From NCBI GenBank assembly GCA_019415435.1, contig DXZE01000001.1, forward strand, positions 1 through 64,000: a stretch of DNA of 64,000 nucleotides. Direction: 5' to 3'. Both the position numbers and the translations under genes were made by a program. Shown here piece by piece: positions 1 through 8,073 of the stretch; positions within the stretch are counted from its first letter, which is position 1; every line of letters starts with the position of its first letter. Source of the stretch: Erysipelotrichaceae bacterium. Its GTDB lineage: Bacteria; Bacillota_I; Bacilli_A; Erysipelotrichales; Erysipelotrichaceae. The notes beneath the pieces were generated by a model. The model saw only the letters and a list, made by a program, of their open reading frames with translations. It did no database searches and was not told the DNA's origin.

Positions 1-1
1 C

Positions 2-26
2 AAAACCGCCCCATAAAGGGGCGTGG
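2..26 (-). terminator. Terminator after the lipoprotein gene
   Basis: Read on the minus strand, a CGCCCC / GGGGCG stem with a 5-nt loop is followed by GTTTTG just at the window edge. It lies directly after the stop codon of the adjacent lipoprotein gene. The T-run is short because the window ends here. Confidence 0.6.
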
Positions 27-29
27 CTT

Positions 30-575
30 CTACCGATTAAAAAATTTTTGTGAATCATCTGCTGTTAAAGAGCGATGGATGAATTCCCGTGAAGTATGAC
101 TGCCATCCTGATTGGTCCACTGTACAAGAATCTTCAGATCAACACCATTCTGATCTGTTTCACCAGATAAGGCTATTCCCTTTACATAACCATCATCATA
201 ATTCACCTGATTAGGAATCATGTTGGATGGTGTATCAAAGATACCGGCAGAAGGCATCATCTTATCGGCATCTTTGTAGGATATATCATTTTCAACTGCC
301 AGAATAATGCAGTTAAACATAGCTGTTTTTGGTTCATCAAAGATTACGTAGTATCTGTATGTACCGTCCGGAACCTTGTTCATCTCGGTAGAAATGGTAT
401 AGTTCTCACTTTCTTCCATATAGGAATCCGCATTCATAACCGCATCATAATATGTCTCATAGATTTCCATCTGTGACTGGTTTACGATATGATCTGCGGA
501 TAAAGTATTCCTTTTTGAAGAACATCCGGTTAACATCAGAAATAACGCACACAGGCTGATTACAACTCTTTTCAC
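30..575 (-). CDS. Small lipoprotein of unknown function
   Basis: I do not recognise this 181-residue protein. It has a type II signal peptide: a Lys/Arg start, a hydrophobic core and the lipobox LTGC with the lipidated Cys at residue 18. This predicts export and anchoring on the outer face of the membrane. The mature part is polar, with no repeat and no motif I can name. The start is GTG, preceded by GAGGTAA at a good distance. It follows tyrS but has its own extended -10 promoter and a terminator on each side, so it is probably monocistronic. Confidence 0.7.
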   Translation of the reverse strand: MKRVVISLCALFLMLTGCSSKRNTLSADHIVNQSQMEIYETYYDAVMNADSYMEESENYTISTEMNKVPDGTYRYYVIFDEPKTAMFNCIILAVENDISYKDADKMMPSAGIFDTPSNMIPNQVNYDDGYVKGIALSGETDQNGVDLKILVQWTNQDGSHTSREFIHRSLTADDSQKFFNR

Positions 576-592
576 AACTTACCTCGCACGTC

Positions 593-601
593 ATTATATC
601 A
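593..601 (-). promoter_or_regulatory. Extended -10 promoter of the lipoprotein gene
   Basis: On the minus strand TGA-TATAAT forms a perfect extended -10 element about 20 nt before the GTG start. No good -35 hexamer is visible, which is common for extended -10 promoters. Confidence 0.55.
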
Positions 602-613
602 CAATGCACTTAC

Positions 614-648
614 ATTAAAAAACTGTGAATGGGAATCCCATTCACAGT
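614..648 (-). terminator. tyrS terminator
   Basis: A near-perfect 12-13 bp inverted repeat (ACTGTGAATGGG / CCCATTCACAGT) with a 3-nt loop is followed on the minus strand by TTTTTAAT. It lies immediately after the tyrS stop codon. Confidence 0.9.
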
Positions 649-654
649 CGTATA

Positions 655-1905
655 TCAGTTAAACTGAACGATAAAGTAATTCTTCTTGCCTTTTCTTAAG
701 ATTGTAAAGTCATTGTCTACCGCTGTTGCCTTAGACAATACAGTATTGAAATCTGTAGTCTTCTGACCATTGACAGAAACAGAGCCCTGCTGGATCAGAC
801 GTCTTGCCTCACCTTTGGACTTAGCGGCGCCTGCGCCAACCAATGCATCAATTAACAGAATTTCTTTTTCTGCATTAAACTTCTCCGCATCAGAGAGTCC
901 GTCTCTTAACTCATCTGGTGTTAAGGACATAATGTCGCCATGGAAGAACGTATCGGTGATACGCTGTGCCTTTGCAAGACCATCCTTGCCATGAACCATT
1001 TCAGTTAACTCTTCCGCTAAAGCCTTCTGTGCTTCCCTCTTTTCTGGTGCATTTTTAACAGATTCAGCCAATGCTTCAATCTCTTCTACAGAACGTAAAG
1101 ACAATCTCTTCAGATAGTCTACAATATCCGCATCAGGTGTATTGAGCCAGAATTGATAGAATTCATAAGCATTGGTACGCTTAGGATCCAGCCAGATGTT
1201 CTTTCCTTCAGACTTACCGAACTTGGATCCATCAGACTTTGTGATTAATGGAGATGTGATGCCCCATACTTCGGCATCTTCTCCTTCAACCTTACGGATT
1301 AACTCCATACCGGATGTTAAGTTCCCCCACTGGTCACTGCCGCCGATCTGAATACGGCAGTTGTATTTGCGATATAGGTTCAGAAAGTCCATTGCCTGTA
1401 AAATCGTATAAGAGAATTCTGTATAGGAAAGACCACTGTCTAAACGCTTTTTAATCGTATCTTTCTGTAACATGTAGGCAATGTTGAATAACTTGCCATA
1501 GTCTCTCAGATAATCTAACAAAGACATCTCACCAAGCCAGTTATTGTTATTTTCCATGATGGCTGCATTCTCACCATCAAACTTCAGGAATTTGGCTAAC
1601 TGCTGCTTGATGCATTCTGCATTATGCAGTACTTCTTCATGGCTTAATAACTTTCTTTCGGTAGTAGGTCTAGGATCACCAATCATGCCAGTAAAGCCAC
1701 CGCATAAGGCAATTGGTCTGTGACCGGCATTCTGATATCTTCTTAAAAGAATAATCTGCTGTAAATGACCGACATGAAGAGAATCAGCCGTTGGATCAAA
1801 GCCGCAATAGACTGTCTGCGGTGTTTCCAGAGCCTTTACAAGACCATCATAGTCGGTAACATCCTTGACAAGTCCTCTCCACTTTAATTCTTCAATAAAA
1901 TTCAT
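655..1905 (-). CDS. tyrS: Tyrosyl-tRNA synthetase
   Basis: Class I aminoacyl-tRNA synthetase that charges tRNA-Tyr in the cytoplasm. The 416-residue length is normal. The HIGH-type motif HVGH is at residues 44-47 and the KMSKS-type motif KFGKS at 228-232. The C-terminal 65 residues form an S4 RNA-binding domain. The start is fixed by AGGAGG five bases before the ATG. A complete T-box leader with a tyrosine specifier lies upstream, so the gene should respond to uncharged tRNA-Tyr. Its position downstream of ccpA resembles the Bacillus arrangement. Confidence 0.97.
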   Translation of the reverse strand: MNFIEELKWRGLVKDVTDYDGLVKALETPQTVYCGFDPTADSLHVGHLQQIILLRRYQNAGHRPIALCGGFTGMIGDPRPTTERKLLSHEEVLHNAECIKQQLAKFLKFDGENAAIMENNNNWLGEMSLLDYLRDYGKLFNIAYMLQKDTIKKRLDSGLSYTEFSYTILQAMDFLNLYRKYNCRIQIGGSDQWGNLTSGMELIRKVEGEDAEVWGITSPLITKSDGSKFGKSEGKNIWLDPKRTNAYEFYQFWLNTPDADIVDYLKRLSLRSVEEIEALAESVKNAPEKREAQKALAEELTEMVHGKDGLAKAQRITDTFFHGDIMSLTPDELRDGLSDAEKFNAEKEILLIDALVGAGAAKSKGEARRLIQQGSVSVNGQKTTDFNTVLSKATAVDNDFTILRKGKKNYFIVQFN

Positions 1906-1930
1906 ACATTCCTCCTGTTAGACGCACATA

Positions 1931-2160
1931 TAAAAAGCGTCCTCATATATCTAAGGACGCTGATAGCGCGGTACCACCTTAGTTTATCCTGATACAGGAT
2001 ACCCTTCATTTCCATGATAACGCATGGTCTGCGTACTGCCTTTTGAGACAATAAGCTCACAGGTGTATTCACAACATACCTCAGAAGATTTCCTTGCACC
2101 AGATGGAAACTCTCTTTACTTCTTCAGCAGGCTACTTATCCTGATCACTGCAATACAGAT
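1931..2160 (-). promoter_or_regulatory. T-box riboswitch (Tyr) of tyrS
   Basis: Read on the minus strand, the leader contains the canonical parts in order: AGTA near 2135; AGAGAG and GGTGCAAGG of stem I; the specifier region GAA-UAC-ACC with the Tyr codon UAC at 2067-2065; the T-box sequence AAGGTGGTACCGCG at 1980-1967; and a terminator (GCGTCCT / AGGACGC plus TTTTT) at 1960-1932. The T-box UGGU bulge fits a tRNA with discriminator A. Uncharged tRNA-Tyr binding should favour the antiterminator. Confidence 0.95.
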
Positions 2161-2175
2161 ATTTTACACAATTTT

Positions 2176-3171
2176 TTAATCTTTTGTAGACTGTCTTGGC
2201 GTAAACAGATAACTTAATTCAATGCTTTCATCATTTTCAGGTTCATTTACCTGTAACATCTTTGTCATCACTCTCATGGATACAGCCCCAAGATCATAGC
2301 TTGGAATTGAGAATGATGATATCTGTGGACGCATCATGGAGTTGTACTTTGTATCAATGACACAGACAACTTCCATATCATCTGGTACATCAATATTGTT
2401 TTCTCTTGCGGCATTGATGACAGCCATAGCCTGGGAGTCACGGTTGCCGATGACAAGATCATACTGATGATTCTTCAGATGATCACATAAGAAAGAATAG
2501 GATGTGCGATACTCAGCCGGAATCTTTAAGAAACCTTCAAACTTCTTGCCTCTTTGTTCATAGGCTTTTTCAGCACCAATGATCATCTGATCACATGTAT
2601 ATGGATTCTTTCTGTCTTCTACAATAGCAATCTTTTCCTTGCCTTCTTCCAGATACTTGGACGCAAGTTCGTAGATAGCCTTGGAGATATCTACATAGAC
2701 AGAACAGATCTTATCCCCTTTGATCTTGTTTCCGATCATGACAATCGGAATATTATAACGGGATAATTCCTGCATCTCTTCTACTTTGTACTTGTCATTG
2801 TAAATAATGACACCATCGACATGACTCTTGATGATATCTTCAATGACAGAAGCCATATCTGTAATACCAGCTGTAATTGTATGCAGCATGATATTGTAGT
2901 TATAAATCTTGGCGACATCGATCAGACCATTGATAATCTGACCCGTGTATGTAAAGGATGCCTCTGGTACAACCAGACCAATCGTTGTTGTCTTCTGTAA
3001 GGCAAGTCCCTGGGCTATGGCATTTGGCTTATAGCCAAGCTTGTCTACCGCAGCCTGTACTCTTTCTCTGGTAGGTGCTTTCACTACATCAGAGCCATTG
3101 ATGACTCTGGAAACAGTTGCCAGAGATACACCAGCCTCCTTGGCAACATCATATATAGTTACTCTTTTCAT
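2176..3171 (-). CDS. ccpA: Catabolite control protein A (LacI family)
   Basis: LacI-family transcription regulator of 331 residues. The N-terminal helix-turn-helix and hinge (residues 3-60) contain the TIYDVAKEAGVS and ATVSRVINGS motifs, and a periplasmic-binding-protein-like core follows. The C-terminus (YDLGAVSMRVMTK, then RQSTKD) closely matches Bacillus CcpA, as does the hinge-core junction KTTTIGLVVPE. In CcpA, HPr-Ser46-P is the corepressor and cre sites are the targets. Its neighbours, a YtxG-like gene, murC and tyrS, are those of Bacillus ccpA. SD GGAG precedes the ATG, and it is the last gene of a three-gene operon with a cre-like site at its promoter. A sugar-specific LacI repressor is less likely. 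Confidence 0.82.
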   Translation of the reverse strand: MKRVTIYDVAKEAGVSLATVSRVINGSDVVKAPTRERVQAAVDKLGYKPNAIAQGLALQKTTTIGLVVPEASFTYTGQIINGLIDVAKIYNYNIMLHTITAGITDMASVIEDIIKSHVDGVIIYNDKYKVEEMQELSRYNIPIVMIGNKIKGDKICSVYVDISKAIYELASKYLEEGKEKIAIVEDRKNPYTCDQMIIGAEKAYEQRGKKFEGFLKIPAEYRTSYSFLCDHLKNHQYDLVIGNRDSQAMAVINAARENNIDVPDDMEVVCVIDTKYNSMMRPQISSFSIPSYDLGAVSMRVMTKMLQVNEPENDESIELSYLFTPRQSTKD

Positions 3172-3186
3172 GAATGCATCTCCAGA

Positions 3187-3888
3187 TTACTCGTCCTTAT
3201 GATCCTGAAACAGATTGTTGATTGTCTGCTGTCCCTTATCCGCAAGATCACCAGCTGTCTTTCTTGCTTTTTCGATCTTTTCTTGTACTTCAGGTTTCTG
3301 CATGAATTCATTTACATTCACTGCAGCTTTCTTAATCTGTTCATTGATGGAATCAGAAACATCCTTTACTTTCTGTTTCTGTTCTTCATCGAGATGACTG
3401 TCCACAAATGCCCCGGCCTTTTTCGCAGTTTCTTCTACATAAGAACCTGCCTTATGTAAGGATTCTGCCGACTTGTTTACAGCACTCTGGAACTTCGGAT
3501 CATTCCTTACTTCATCAATCTTGACCTTTGTGACATCTACAGCTTTCACTGCATGTGCCTTGATATAGTCAACAGTCTTTGCCATATTTTCTTTATTCAA
3601 AGTAGAAGAAGCTGTATCTTTAACCTTCTTGGCAGCATCCTGTGCGGCATCTTTGGCATTCTGAAGAGTTTTCTTAAGCTTTTCCTTGTGCTCTTCTGAA
3701 ACAAAAGATGATGCGGCTTTTTCTTCCTCTTCTGCTTTCTTCTTCGCTTCTTCCTCTTCTGAGATTTCCTGAATCTTCTTCTTCAGATCCTCAACGGTTT
3801 TTTCAATGGAATCAATTGGTTCCTTGGCATCATAGATGTTCAGAGGCTGATCTTCTTCATGAACATCTTTTTCATTCTTTTCACTCAT
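3187..3888 (-). CDS. Charged helical (LEA / YtxH-like) protein
   Basis: No enzyme family is recognised in this 233-residue protein. The first 75 residues are acidic with an EEEEAKKKAEEEE-type charged helix. The rest is a run of 11-residue-like amphipathic segments (KDAAQDAAKKVKDTAS, AVDVTKVKIDEV, KAGSYVEETAKKAG) typical of LEA or apolipoprotein-like stress proteins. There is no signal peptide or membrane segment. The start at 3888 is chosen because GGAGG lies just before that ATG; an earlier in-frame codon has no SD. It overlaps the upstream YtxG-like gene by 8 nt and precedes ccpA, the place ytxH occupies in Bacillus. Confidence 0.7.
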   Translation of the reverse strand: MSEKNEKDVHEEDQPLNIYDAKEPIDSIEKTVEDLKKKIQEISEEEEAKKKAEEEEKAASSFVSEEHKEKLKKTLQNAKDAAQDAAKKVKDTASSTLNKENMAKTVDYIKAHAVKAVDVTKVKIDEVRNDPKFQSAVNKSAESLHKAGSYVEETAKKAGAFVDSHLDEEQKQKVKDVSDSINEQIKKAAVNVNEFMQKPEVQEKIEKARKTAGDLADKGQQTINNLFQDHKDE

Positions 3889-4249
3889 TGGAATCCTCCT
3901 GTTTCGGGGCAGCTTTCTTACTGCACTTTTCATCTACTTTATTCTGAAGCTTATCAATGCTGTTATTGGCAAAATCAGCAGCCTTGCCAAAAGCCTCAGC
4001 TGTCTTGTCATGAACTTTATCAAGCGTATGAGAATACTTCACGGCTGTATCTAACGGCGCCTGTACTTTTTCAATACTCTTATCTACCAGTTTGATTGTA
4101 GGATCCAGATTTTTAACTGTATTATTCAGGGAATCCATTACATTGCATAGCTTTTTCAGAAGCACGCACAGGAAAATTAACGCTACTGCTCCTAATATCG
4201 GTAACAGTTGTGCCGATACATTCTGTAAATCCATTAACAATGCGTCCAT
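3881..4249 (-). CDS. DUF948 / YtxG-like membrane protein
   Basis: A 122-residue protein with one N-terminal membrane segment (about residues 12-33, LLPILGAVALIFLCVLLKKL). A long amphipathic helical region follows, with alternating VDKS/VQAPLDTAV segments as in DUF948 (B. subtilis YtxG). The molecular role of the family is not established; envelope or stress association is inferred. The start is the ATG after AAAGGAG and six bases; a TTG further upstream is out of range of that SD. It is first in the operon leading to ccpA, with a strong promoter and a cre-like site in front. Confidence 0.75.
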   Translation of the reverse strand: MDALLMDLQNVSAQLLPILGAVALIFLCVLLKKLCNVMDSLNNTVKNLDPTIKLVDKSIEKVQAPLDTAVKYSHTLDKVHDKTAEAFGKAADFANNSIDKLQNKVDEKCSKKAAPKQEDSNE

Positions 4250-4275
4250 AAAAATCTCCTTTAATATCAATATCG

Positions 4276-4304
4276 ATTATAAGGCAAAATGAAAACATTT
4301 ACAA
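4276..4304 (-). promoter_or_regulatory. Promoter of the ytxG-like / ccpA operon
   Basis: On the minus strand, -35 TTGTAA (4304-4299), a 17-nt spacer and -10 TATAAT (4281-4276). The predicted start lies about 20 nt before the SD of the first gene. Confidence 0.75.
4290..4303. promoter_or_regulatory. cre-like operator (CcpA site)
   Basis: TGAAAACATTTACA fits the cre consensus TGWAANCGNTNWCA at all constrained positions except the central G. It is a pseudo-palindrome that overlaps the -35 box and spacer of the promoter driving ccpA. Binding by CcpA would be expected to repress, giving negative autoregulation. The site is seen in sequence; its function is inferred. Confidence 0.45.
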
Positions 4305-4321
4305 GGACAATGGTAGCGGTA

Positions 4322-4356
4322 CCAAAAGAATAAAGCATGACCGAAGTCATGCTTTT
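4322..4356 (-). terminator. murC terminator
   Basis: Stem AAAGCATGAC / GTCATGCTTT with a TTCG-type tetraloop. On the minus strand it runs into a T-rich stretch (TTTATTCTTTT). It lies 6 nt after the murC stop codon. Confidence 0.85.
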
Positions 4357-4361
4357 ATAGC

Positions 4362-5672
4362 TTAATGATGTTTCTTGACTAAATCAGCTAAGAAGTAAAT
4401 ATCCTTGGAAGACATAAACAGGAAACAGGCTGGTCTTTCTTTGGCTAAGACATCTGCGCCCTTGTCATCTTCACTGATAACAACCGATCCCGGGATTTTT
4501 TTCTGTAGATAGGTAATATCGATATCTGTTCCATCCTGCTTGTCGTCAATGGATGTAAAGTCACAAAGATATACTTTGTCTGCTTTCTTCAACTGCTTTG
4601 CAAAGTCATCTCCAAAGTATTTGACTCTGGATGCCCGGTGCGGCTTGAATATCGCAACAAGCTTATAATCAGGGAAACGCTTGCGGGCAGTATCAATTGT
4701 GACACCTACTTCAGTAGGATGATGAGCATAATCATCGATATAGATGGAATCACCATGGTGTTCCACAACGAATCTTCTCTTAACGCCATGAAAGGATGAT
4801 AATCCCTTTTCAATCATATCTGCCGGAATTCCTTCAAGCATACAGATACCTATAACAGCTAAAGAATTCAATAACAGATGGTGACCGACTAATGGTAAAG
4901 AAAAATGGGCAAACTTCTTACCTTCAAATAAGACATCGAAGTCCATGCCGTCACTTCTTTCATCCACATTGACAGCCTGGATATCATCATTGTCCTTTTC
5001 ACCATACCAATAATGCTTTGTATTACCAAAGTTCAGTTTACGGGCTTCGGGATCTTCGCCCCATACAACCGCTGCCTTGGATACATGCGTCAGGAATTCT
5101 TCATAGGCACTGCGATAGTCAGCCTTATCCTTGAAATAATCCACATGGTCAATATCAACATTTGTGATAATTGCATATTCAGGATAATAGGCAAGGAAAT
5201 GTCTTCTGAATTCATCTGATTCAAGACAGAAATACTTTGTATCTTTTTCAAGATGACCGGTACCATCACCAATTAACCAGCCGGTGTTATCAAATTCCTG
5301 CATTACGCTTGCAAGCATTCCTGTGGTGGTAGTCTTGCCATGGGACCCAGCAATACTGATCAGATGATATTTCTTTAAGAATGTTCCTAAGAATTCATGA
5401 TATCTTGCACAGACACATGTCTTGTTGGCATGCGCTGCCTGTACTTCCGGGAAATCATCCAGGAATGCATTACCTATAATAATATGCATATTGTCATGAA
5501 TGTTATCCGGATTGAATGGATAGATCGGAATATTTCTGGATCTTAATCCTTCTTCGGTAAAGAAGTGCTTTTCAAGATCTGATCCGGATACCTTGTATCC
5601 GATATCATGCAGCATACAAGCCAAAGAGGACATTCCTGTCCCCTTGATACCAATAAAATAATATTCTTCCAT
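4362..5672 (-). CDS. murC: UDP-N-acetylmuramate--L-alanine ligase
   Basis: ATP-dependent ligase that adds the first amino acid, L-Ala, to UDP-MurNAc in the cytoplasmic stage of peptidoglycan synthesis. It has 436 residues, normal for MurC. The N-terminal Rossmann-like motif GIKGTGMSSLA (residues 8-18) binds the UDP substrate. The Mur-ligase P-loop GSHGKTTT is at 109-116. The central-domain motif DDYAHHPTEV, which follows the ATPase core in Mur ligases, is present. Its ATG overlaps the stop of the preceding disordered-protein gene (TAATG), so translation is probably coupled. A strong terminator follows. Confidence 0.96.
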   Translation of the reverse strand: MEEYYFIGIKGTGMSSLACMLHDIGYKVSGSDLEKHFFTEEGLRSRNIPIYPFNPDNIHDNMHIIIGNAFLDDFPEVQAAHANKTCVCARYHEFLGTFLKKYHLISIAGSHGKTTTTGMLASVMQEFDNTGWLIGDGTGHLEKDTKYFCLESDEFRRHFLAYYPEYAIITNVDIDHVDYFKDKADYRSAYEEFLTHVSKAAVVWGEDPEARKLNFGNTKHYWYGEKDNDDIQAVNVDERSDGMDFDVLFEGKKFAHFSLPLVGHHLLLNSLAVIGICMLEGIPADMIEKGLSSFHGVKRRFVVEHHGDSIYIDDYAHHPTEVGVTIDTARKRFPDYKLVAIFKPHRASRVKYFGDDFAKQLKKADKVYLCDFTSIDDKQDGTDIDITYLQKKIPGSVVISEDDKGADVLAKERPACFLFMSSKDIYFLADLVKKHH

Positions 5673-6529
5673 TATTTCTTATCCTTACGGAGATCATTGC
5701 GGTTTAAAACAACTGTCTGATCTTCAGGTGCAGGTTCTTCATCCAGTGTCAGATCAGGGAATAATGGTGCAGTACCATCATCATCCGTAACCTTCTTGGT
5801 AGAAGGATCTTCTTTTAATGCATTTTCAAACTGTTCATCTCTTACCTTCAGAATATCATCCAGAGAGAATTCAGGAATGTCATCTTCTGCTTCTGCATTT
5901 AAAGCATTACCGGTTGTTCTTTCAATCGTATCGCTCTTGGCAACTGTGTCCTGAATCATGCTTGGCTGATCTTCCTCATTTGTGCCATAGATAGGGGAAA
6001 TGATCGGTGTGATATTACCGTCATTCTTACTCTTTTCAGCTGCACTGATCTTATTGGTTGTATTCTTTAAGGCATTCATATCCTTTTCATCTACACCAAA
6101 GATAGGAGAAATAACAGGCTTGAACTGATAGACAGGTGTACTGCTCTTCTTTTCTTCCTTCTTCTTTGGAGCTGGTGCAGCCTTCTTCTTTGCCGGCTTT
6201 GGTTTTTCATCAACCGTAATACCAAGCTTTGGCTTAGACTCTTCCTGTACAGCCGGCTTTTCACTTTCTCTGAAGATAGACTCATTGCGAGGCTGCGGCT
6301 GTGGTCTTTGTGGTTTCTGAGCAGGAATTGGCTGTGTGACATCAATTCTCTGCATAGATGATTCACTCTTTGTTTCCTGAACAACTCTTGGCTGAGGAGC
6401 CGGTTTCTGACGGACTGGCTGAGGTTCAGGTCTTCTCTGACGAACAGGCTGTTCTACTTCTTCTTCCTCTTCATCATCAATATCATCATCTTCATCTTCA
6501 AATAAAAGATTCTGTAACTTTTTAAACAT
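5672..6529 (-). CDS. Disordered acidic/proline-rich protein with repeated SPI[F/Y]G motif
   Basis: I do not recognise a named family. The 285-residue protein begins with a short amphipathic segment (MFKKLQNLLF), then an Asp/Glu block (11-26), a Pro/Gln/Arg-rich region (27-85) and a Lys/Ala/Pro-rich linker (100-130). The only ordered-looking parts are two copies of one motif, VISPIFGVDEKD (139-150) and IISPIYGTNEED (176-187). The C-terminus is acidic with EFSLDDILKVRDE. There is no signal or membrane segment. SD AGGGAG precedes the ATG. It is coupled to murC by a TAATG overlap, so a scaffold or adaptor role in wall synthesis or division is a reasonable inference, not proven. Confidence 0.65.
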   Translation of the reverse strand: MFKKLQNLLFEDEDDDIDDEEEEEVEQPVRQRRPEPQPVRQKPAPQPRVVQETKSESSMQRIDVTQPIPAQKPQRPQPQPRNESIFRESEKPAVQEESKPKLGITVDEKPKPAKKKAAPAPKKKEEKKSSTPVYQFKPVISPIFGVDEKDMNALKNTTNKISAAEKSKNDGNITPIISPIYGTNEEDQPSMIQDTVAKSDTIERTTGNALNAEAEDDIPEFSLDDILKVRDEQFENALKEDPSTKKVTDDDGTAPLFPDLTLDEEPAPEDQTVVLNRNDLRKDKK

Positions 6530-6591
6530 AAAAATCTCCCTTCAGCAGTCACTTACATAAACCATGAAATATTTATACTGCTTTTCAACAA

Positions 6592-6600
6592 AGTATATCA
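6592..6600 (-). promoter_or_regulatory. Extended -10 promoter before the SPIFG-protein / murC operon
   Basis: TGA-TATACT on the minus strand forms an extended -10 element about 65 nt before the ATG. A -35-like TTTACT lies 15 nt upstream. It would give murC and its partner their own transcript. Confidence 0.45.
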
Positions 6601-6623
6601 TAACACAAAGAAAGTAAATTTTT

Positions 6624-7364
6624 TCATTCGGATGAAGTATCATCGCTGTCAATTTTCTTATGTGTCTGCTCATCCGGCTGTTTTTTACTTTGACCAGCCG
6701 TATCATTTCCCCCAAATAACTCTTCTACACGTCCGCTTTCTGGCGCAATGGAATCAAATAACTGAATCTTTCTTCCGGTAAAACTGATAGATTCTTTATT
6801 GGAATAATGATCAATGATTTCATCCTGATTAATCTCTACACTGCGGGCTATCCGTAACATCTCACCAGCGAGATCAGCCGCTTTCAAAGCATCTGAAACA
6901 GAATAGAATTCCACGGTCTCACTTCTGAATACAGTGATATAAGATTCTTCTTTATCTGCGTGATAAATATTCACAATGAAATCATGACTGTCATTATTCA
7001 CATCTGTATATGTACCTGTAACCGAAGCAGCCATTGATGAATCATTTAAGCCAAAGGAATCACTGTCTTTGAAATCATAATATTTATCATTAATAACCGC
7101 AGATATATTCAGATTCATCAGAAATTCATTGCCCTGGTATGTTAATAAACAGCCGGTCTGATCAGATTCCAGCTGTCCTACAGAAGGCTGAATATAGTAG
7201 GAATAATATGGCTTATTGCGATTAGGCGCCTCTGCATCCCCTTCCATTCGTGTCACTAATCTTTCGCTGAGGATTTTCTGTAAATCAATTGTGCGATATA
7301 CCGTACACCCGCTGGTTATAACAGCCATACAGATAAGTAAGCCATAGTATTTAAGATGCTTCAT
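6624..7364 (-). CDS. Lipoprotein of unknown function
   Basis: A 246-residue protein with a type II signal peptide; the lipobox ITSGC places the lipidated Cys at residue 20. The mature region looks like a compact alpha/beta domain up to about residue 205, followed by a hydrophilic tail rich in Gly, Gln, Asp and Ser, which may be disordered. No catalytic motif was found. SD AAGGAAAG precedes the ATG. The start overlaps the end of trmB by 14 nt, so the two are translated from one message. I cannot assign a function beyond cell-surface location. Confidence 0.7.
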   Translation of the reverse strand: MKHLKYYGLLICMAVITSGCTVYRTIDLQKILSERLVTRMEGDAEAPNRNKPYYSYYIQPSVGQLESDQTGCLLTYQGNEFLMNLNISAVINDKYYDFKDSDSFGLNDSSMAASVTGTYTDVNNDSHDFIVNIYHADKEESYITVFRSETVEFYSVSDALKAADLAGEMLRIARSVEINQDEIIDHYSNKESISFTGRKIQLFDSIAPESGRVEELFGGNDTAGQSKKQPDEQTHKKIDSDDTSSE

Positions 7365-8019
7365 TTTCTTCTTTCCTTACAGGCTTGGCACATAAACGAT
7401 AGATCGGCTGATTCTCTTCCATAAACCTGGATTCATATTCGGTTATGGCATCTTCCGGATGCTCGTTCCTTCTCCAGTCAACGGAGAACTCGGTTAATGT
7501 AAAGCCATTCTCCAGAAAATATAATACTGAATCTTCAAAGAGATCCTTGTTATCGGTTTTCATGATAATCAGACCATCTTTACTTAACAGATGTCTGTAC
7601 ATTTCCAGAAACTTAGAAGAACTTAATCTTCTTTTATGATAGTGCTTCTTAGGCCATGGATCACTGAAATTCAGATGAATGACATCAATCTCTCCTTCAT
7701 CAAACCAGTTTTCCATTTCTTCTGCATTACCGCATATCATCCGGTTATTATCTTTGGAAAAGGCTTCATCTTCCACTGCTTTACGTGCTGCTACAGCAGC
7801 TGCTGATGTATCTTTTTCAAGGCCTGCCCATCCTTCATCTGGATACATGGATGCCATATGAATCAGATAATCACCTTTCCCCATGCCTATTTCAACATGG
7901 AGTCTCTCACTGTGAAGAAGGCTTTTCCACTTGCCTTTCATCTCAACAGGATTTCTATAAATATAATCTTCATGTGCCGCAAGCCATGGCTCGGCCCATT
8001 TCTTTTTTCTCATCCTCAT
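7351..8019 (-). CDS. trmB: tRNA (guanine-46-N7)-methyltransferase
   Basis: SAM-dependent enzyme that makes m7G46 in the variable loop of tRNAs. It has 222 residues, typical length. The SAM-binding loop EIGMGKGD is at about residues 43-50. The family signature SDPWPKKHYHKRR (119-131) contributes catalytic and tRNA-contact residues, and a TEYESRF motif lies near the C-terminus. An AGAGGT SD lies 7 nt before the chosen ATG; a second ATG two codons later is also possible. It overlaps the downstream lipoprotein gene. Confidence 0.95.
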   Translation of the reverse strand: MRMRKKKWAEPWLAAHEDYIYRNPVEMKGKWKSLLHSERLHVEIGMGKGDYLIHMASMYPDEGWAGLEKDTSAAAVAARKAVEDEAFSKDNNRMICGNAEEMENWFDEGEIDVIHLNFSDPWPKKHYHKRRLSSSKFLEMYRHLLSKDGLIIMKTDNKDLFEDSVLYFLENGFTLTEFSVDWRRNEHPEDAITEYESRFMEENQPIYRLCAKPVRKEENEAS

Positions 8020-8037
8020 GGCATTTACCTCTTCTAT

Positions 8038-8066
8038 GAATAAAGCCAGCTGTTTGGCTGGCTTTA
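8038..8066 (-). terminator. pnp terminator
   Basis: A nine-base stem AAAGCCAGC / GCTGGCTTT with a 6-nt loop, followed by a weak T-rich tail on the minus strand. It sits between the pnp stop and the trmB start. Confidence 0.65.
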
Positions 8067-8073
8067 TTTTACT

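Noticed and set aside
1902..2099. A 65-codon minus-strand ORF upstream of tyrS.
   Set aside because: It lies wholly inside the T-box leader; its sequence is explained by the conserved RNA parts.
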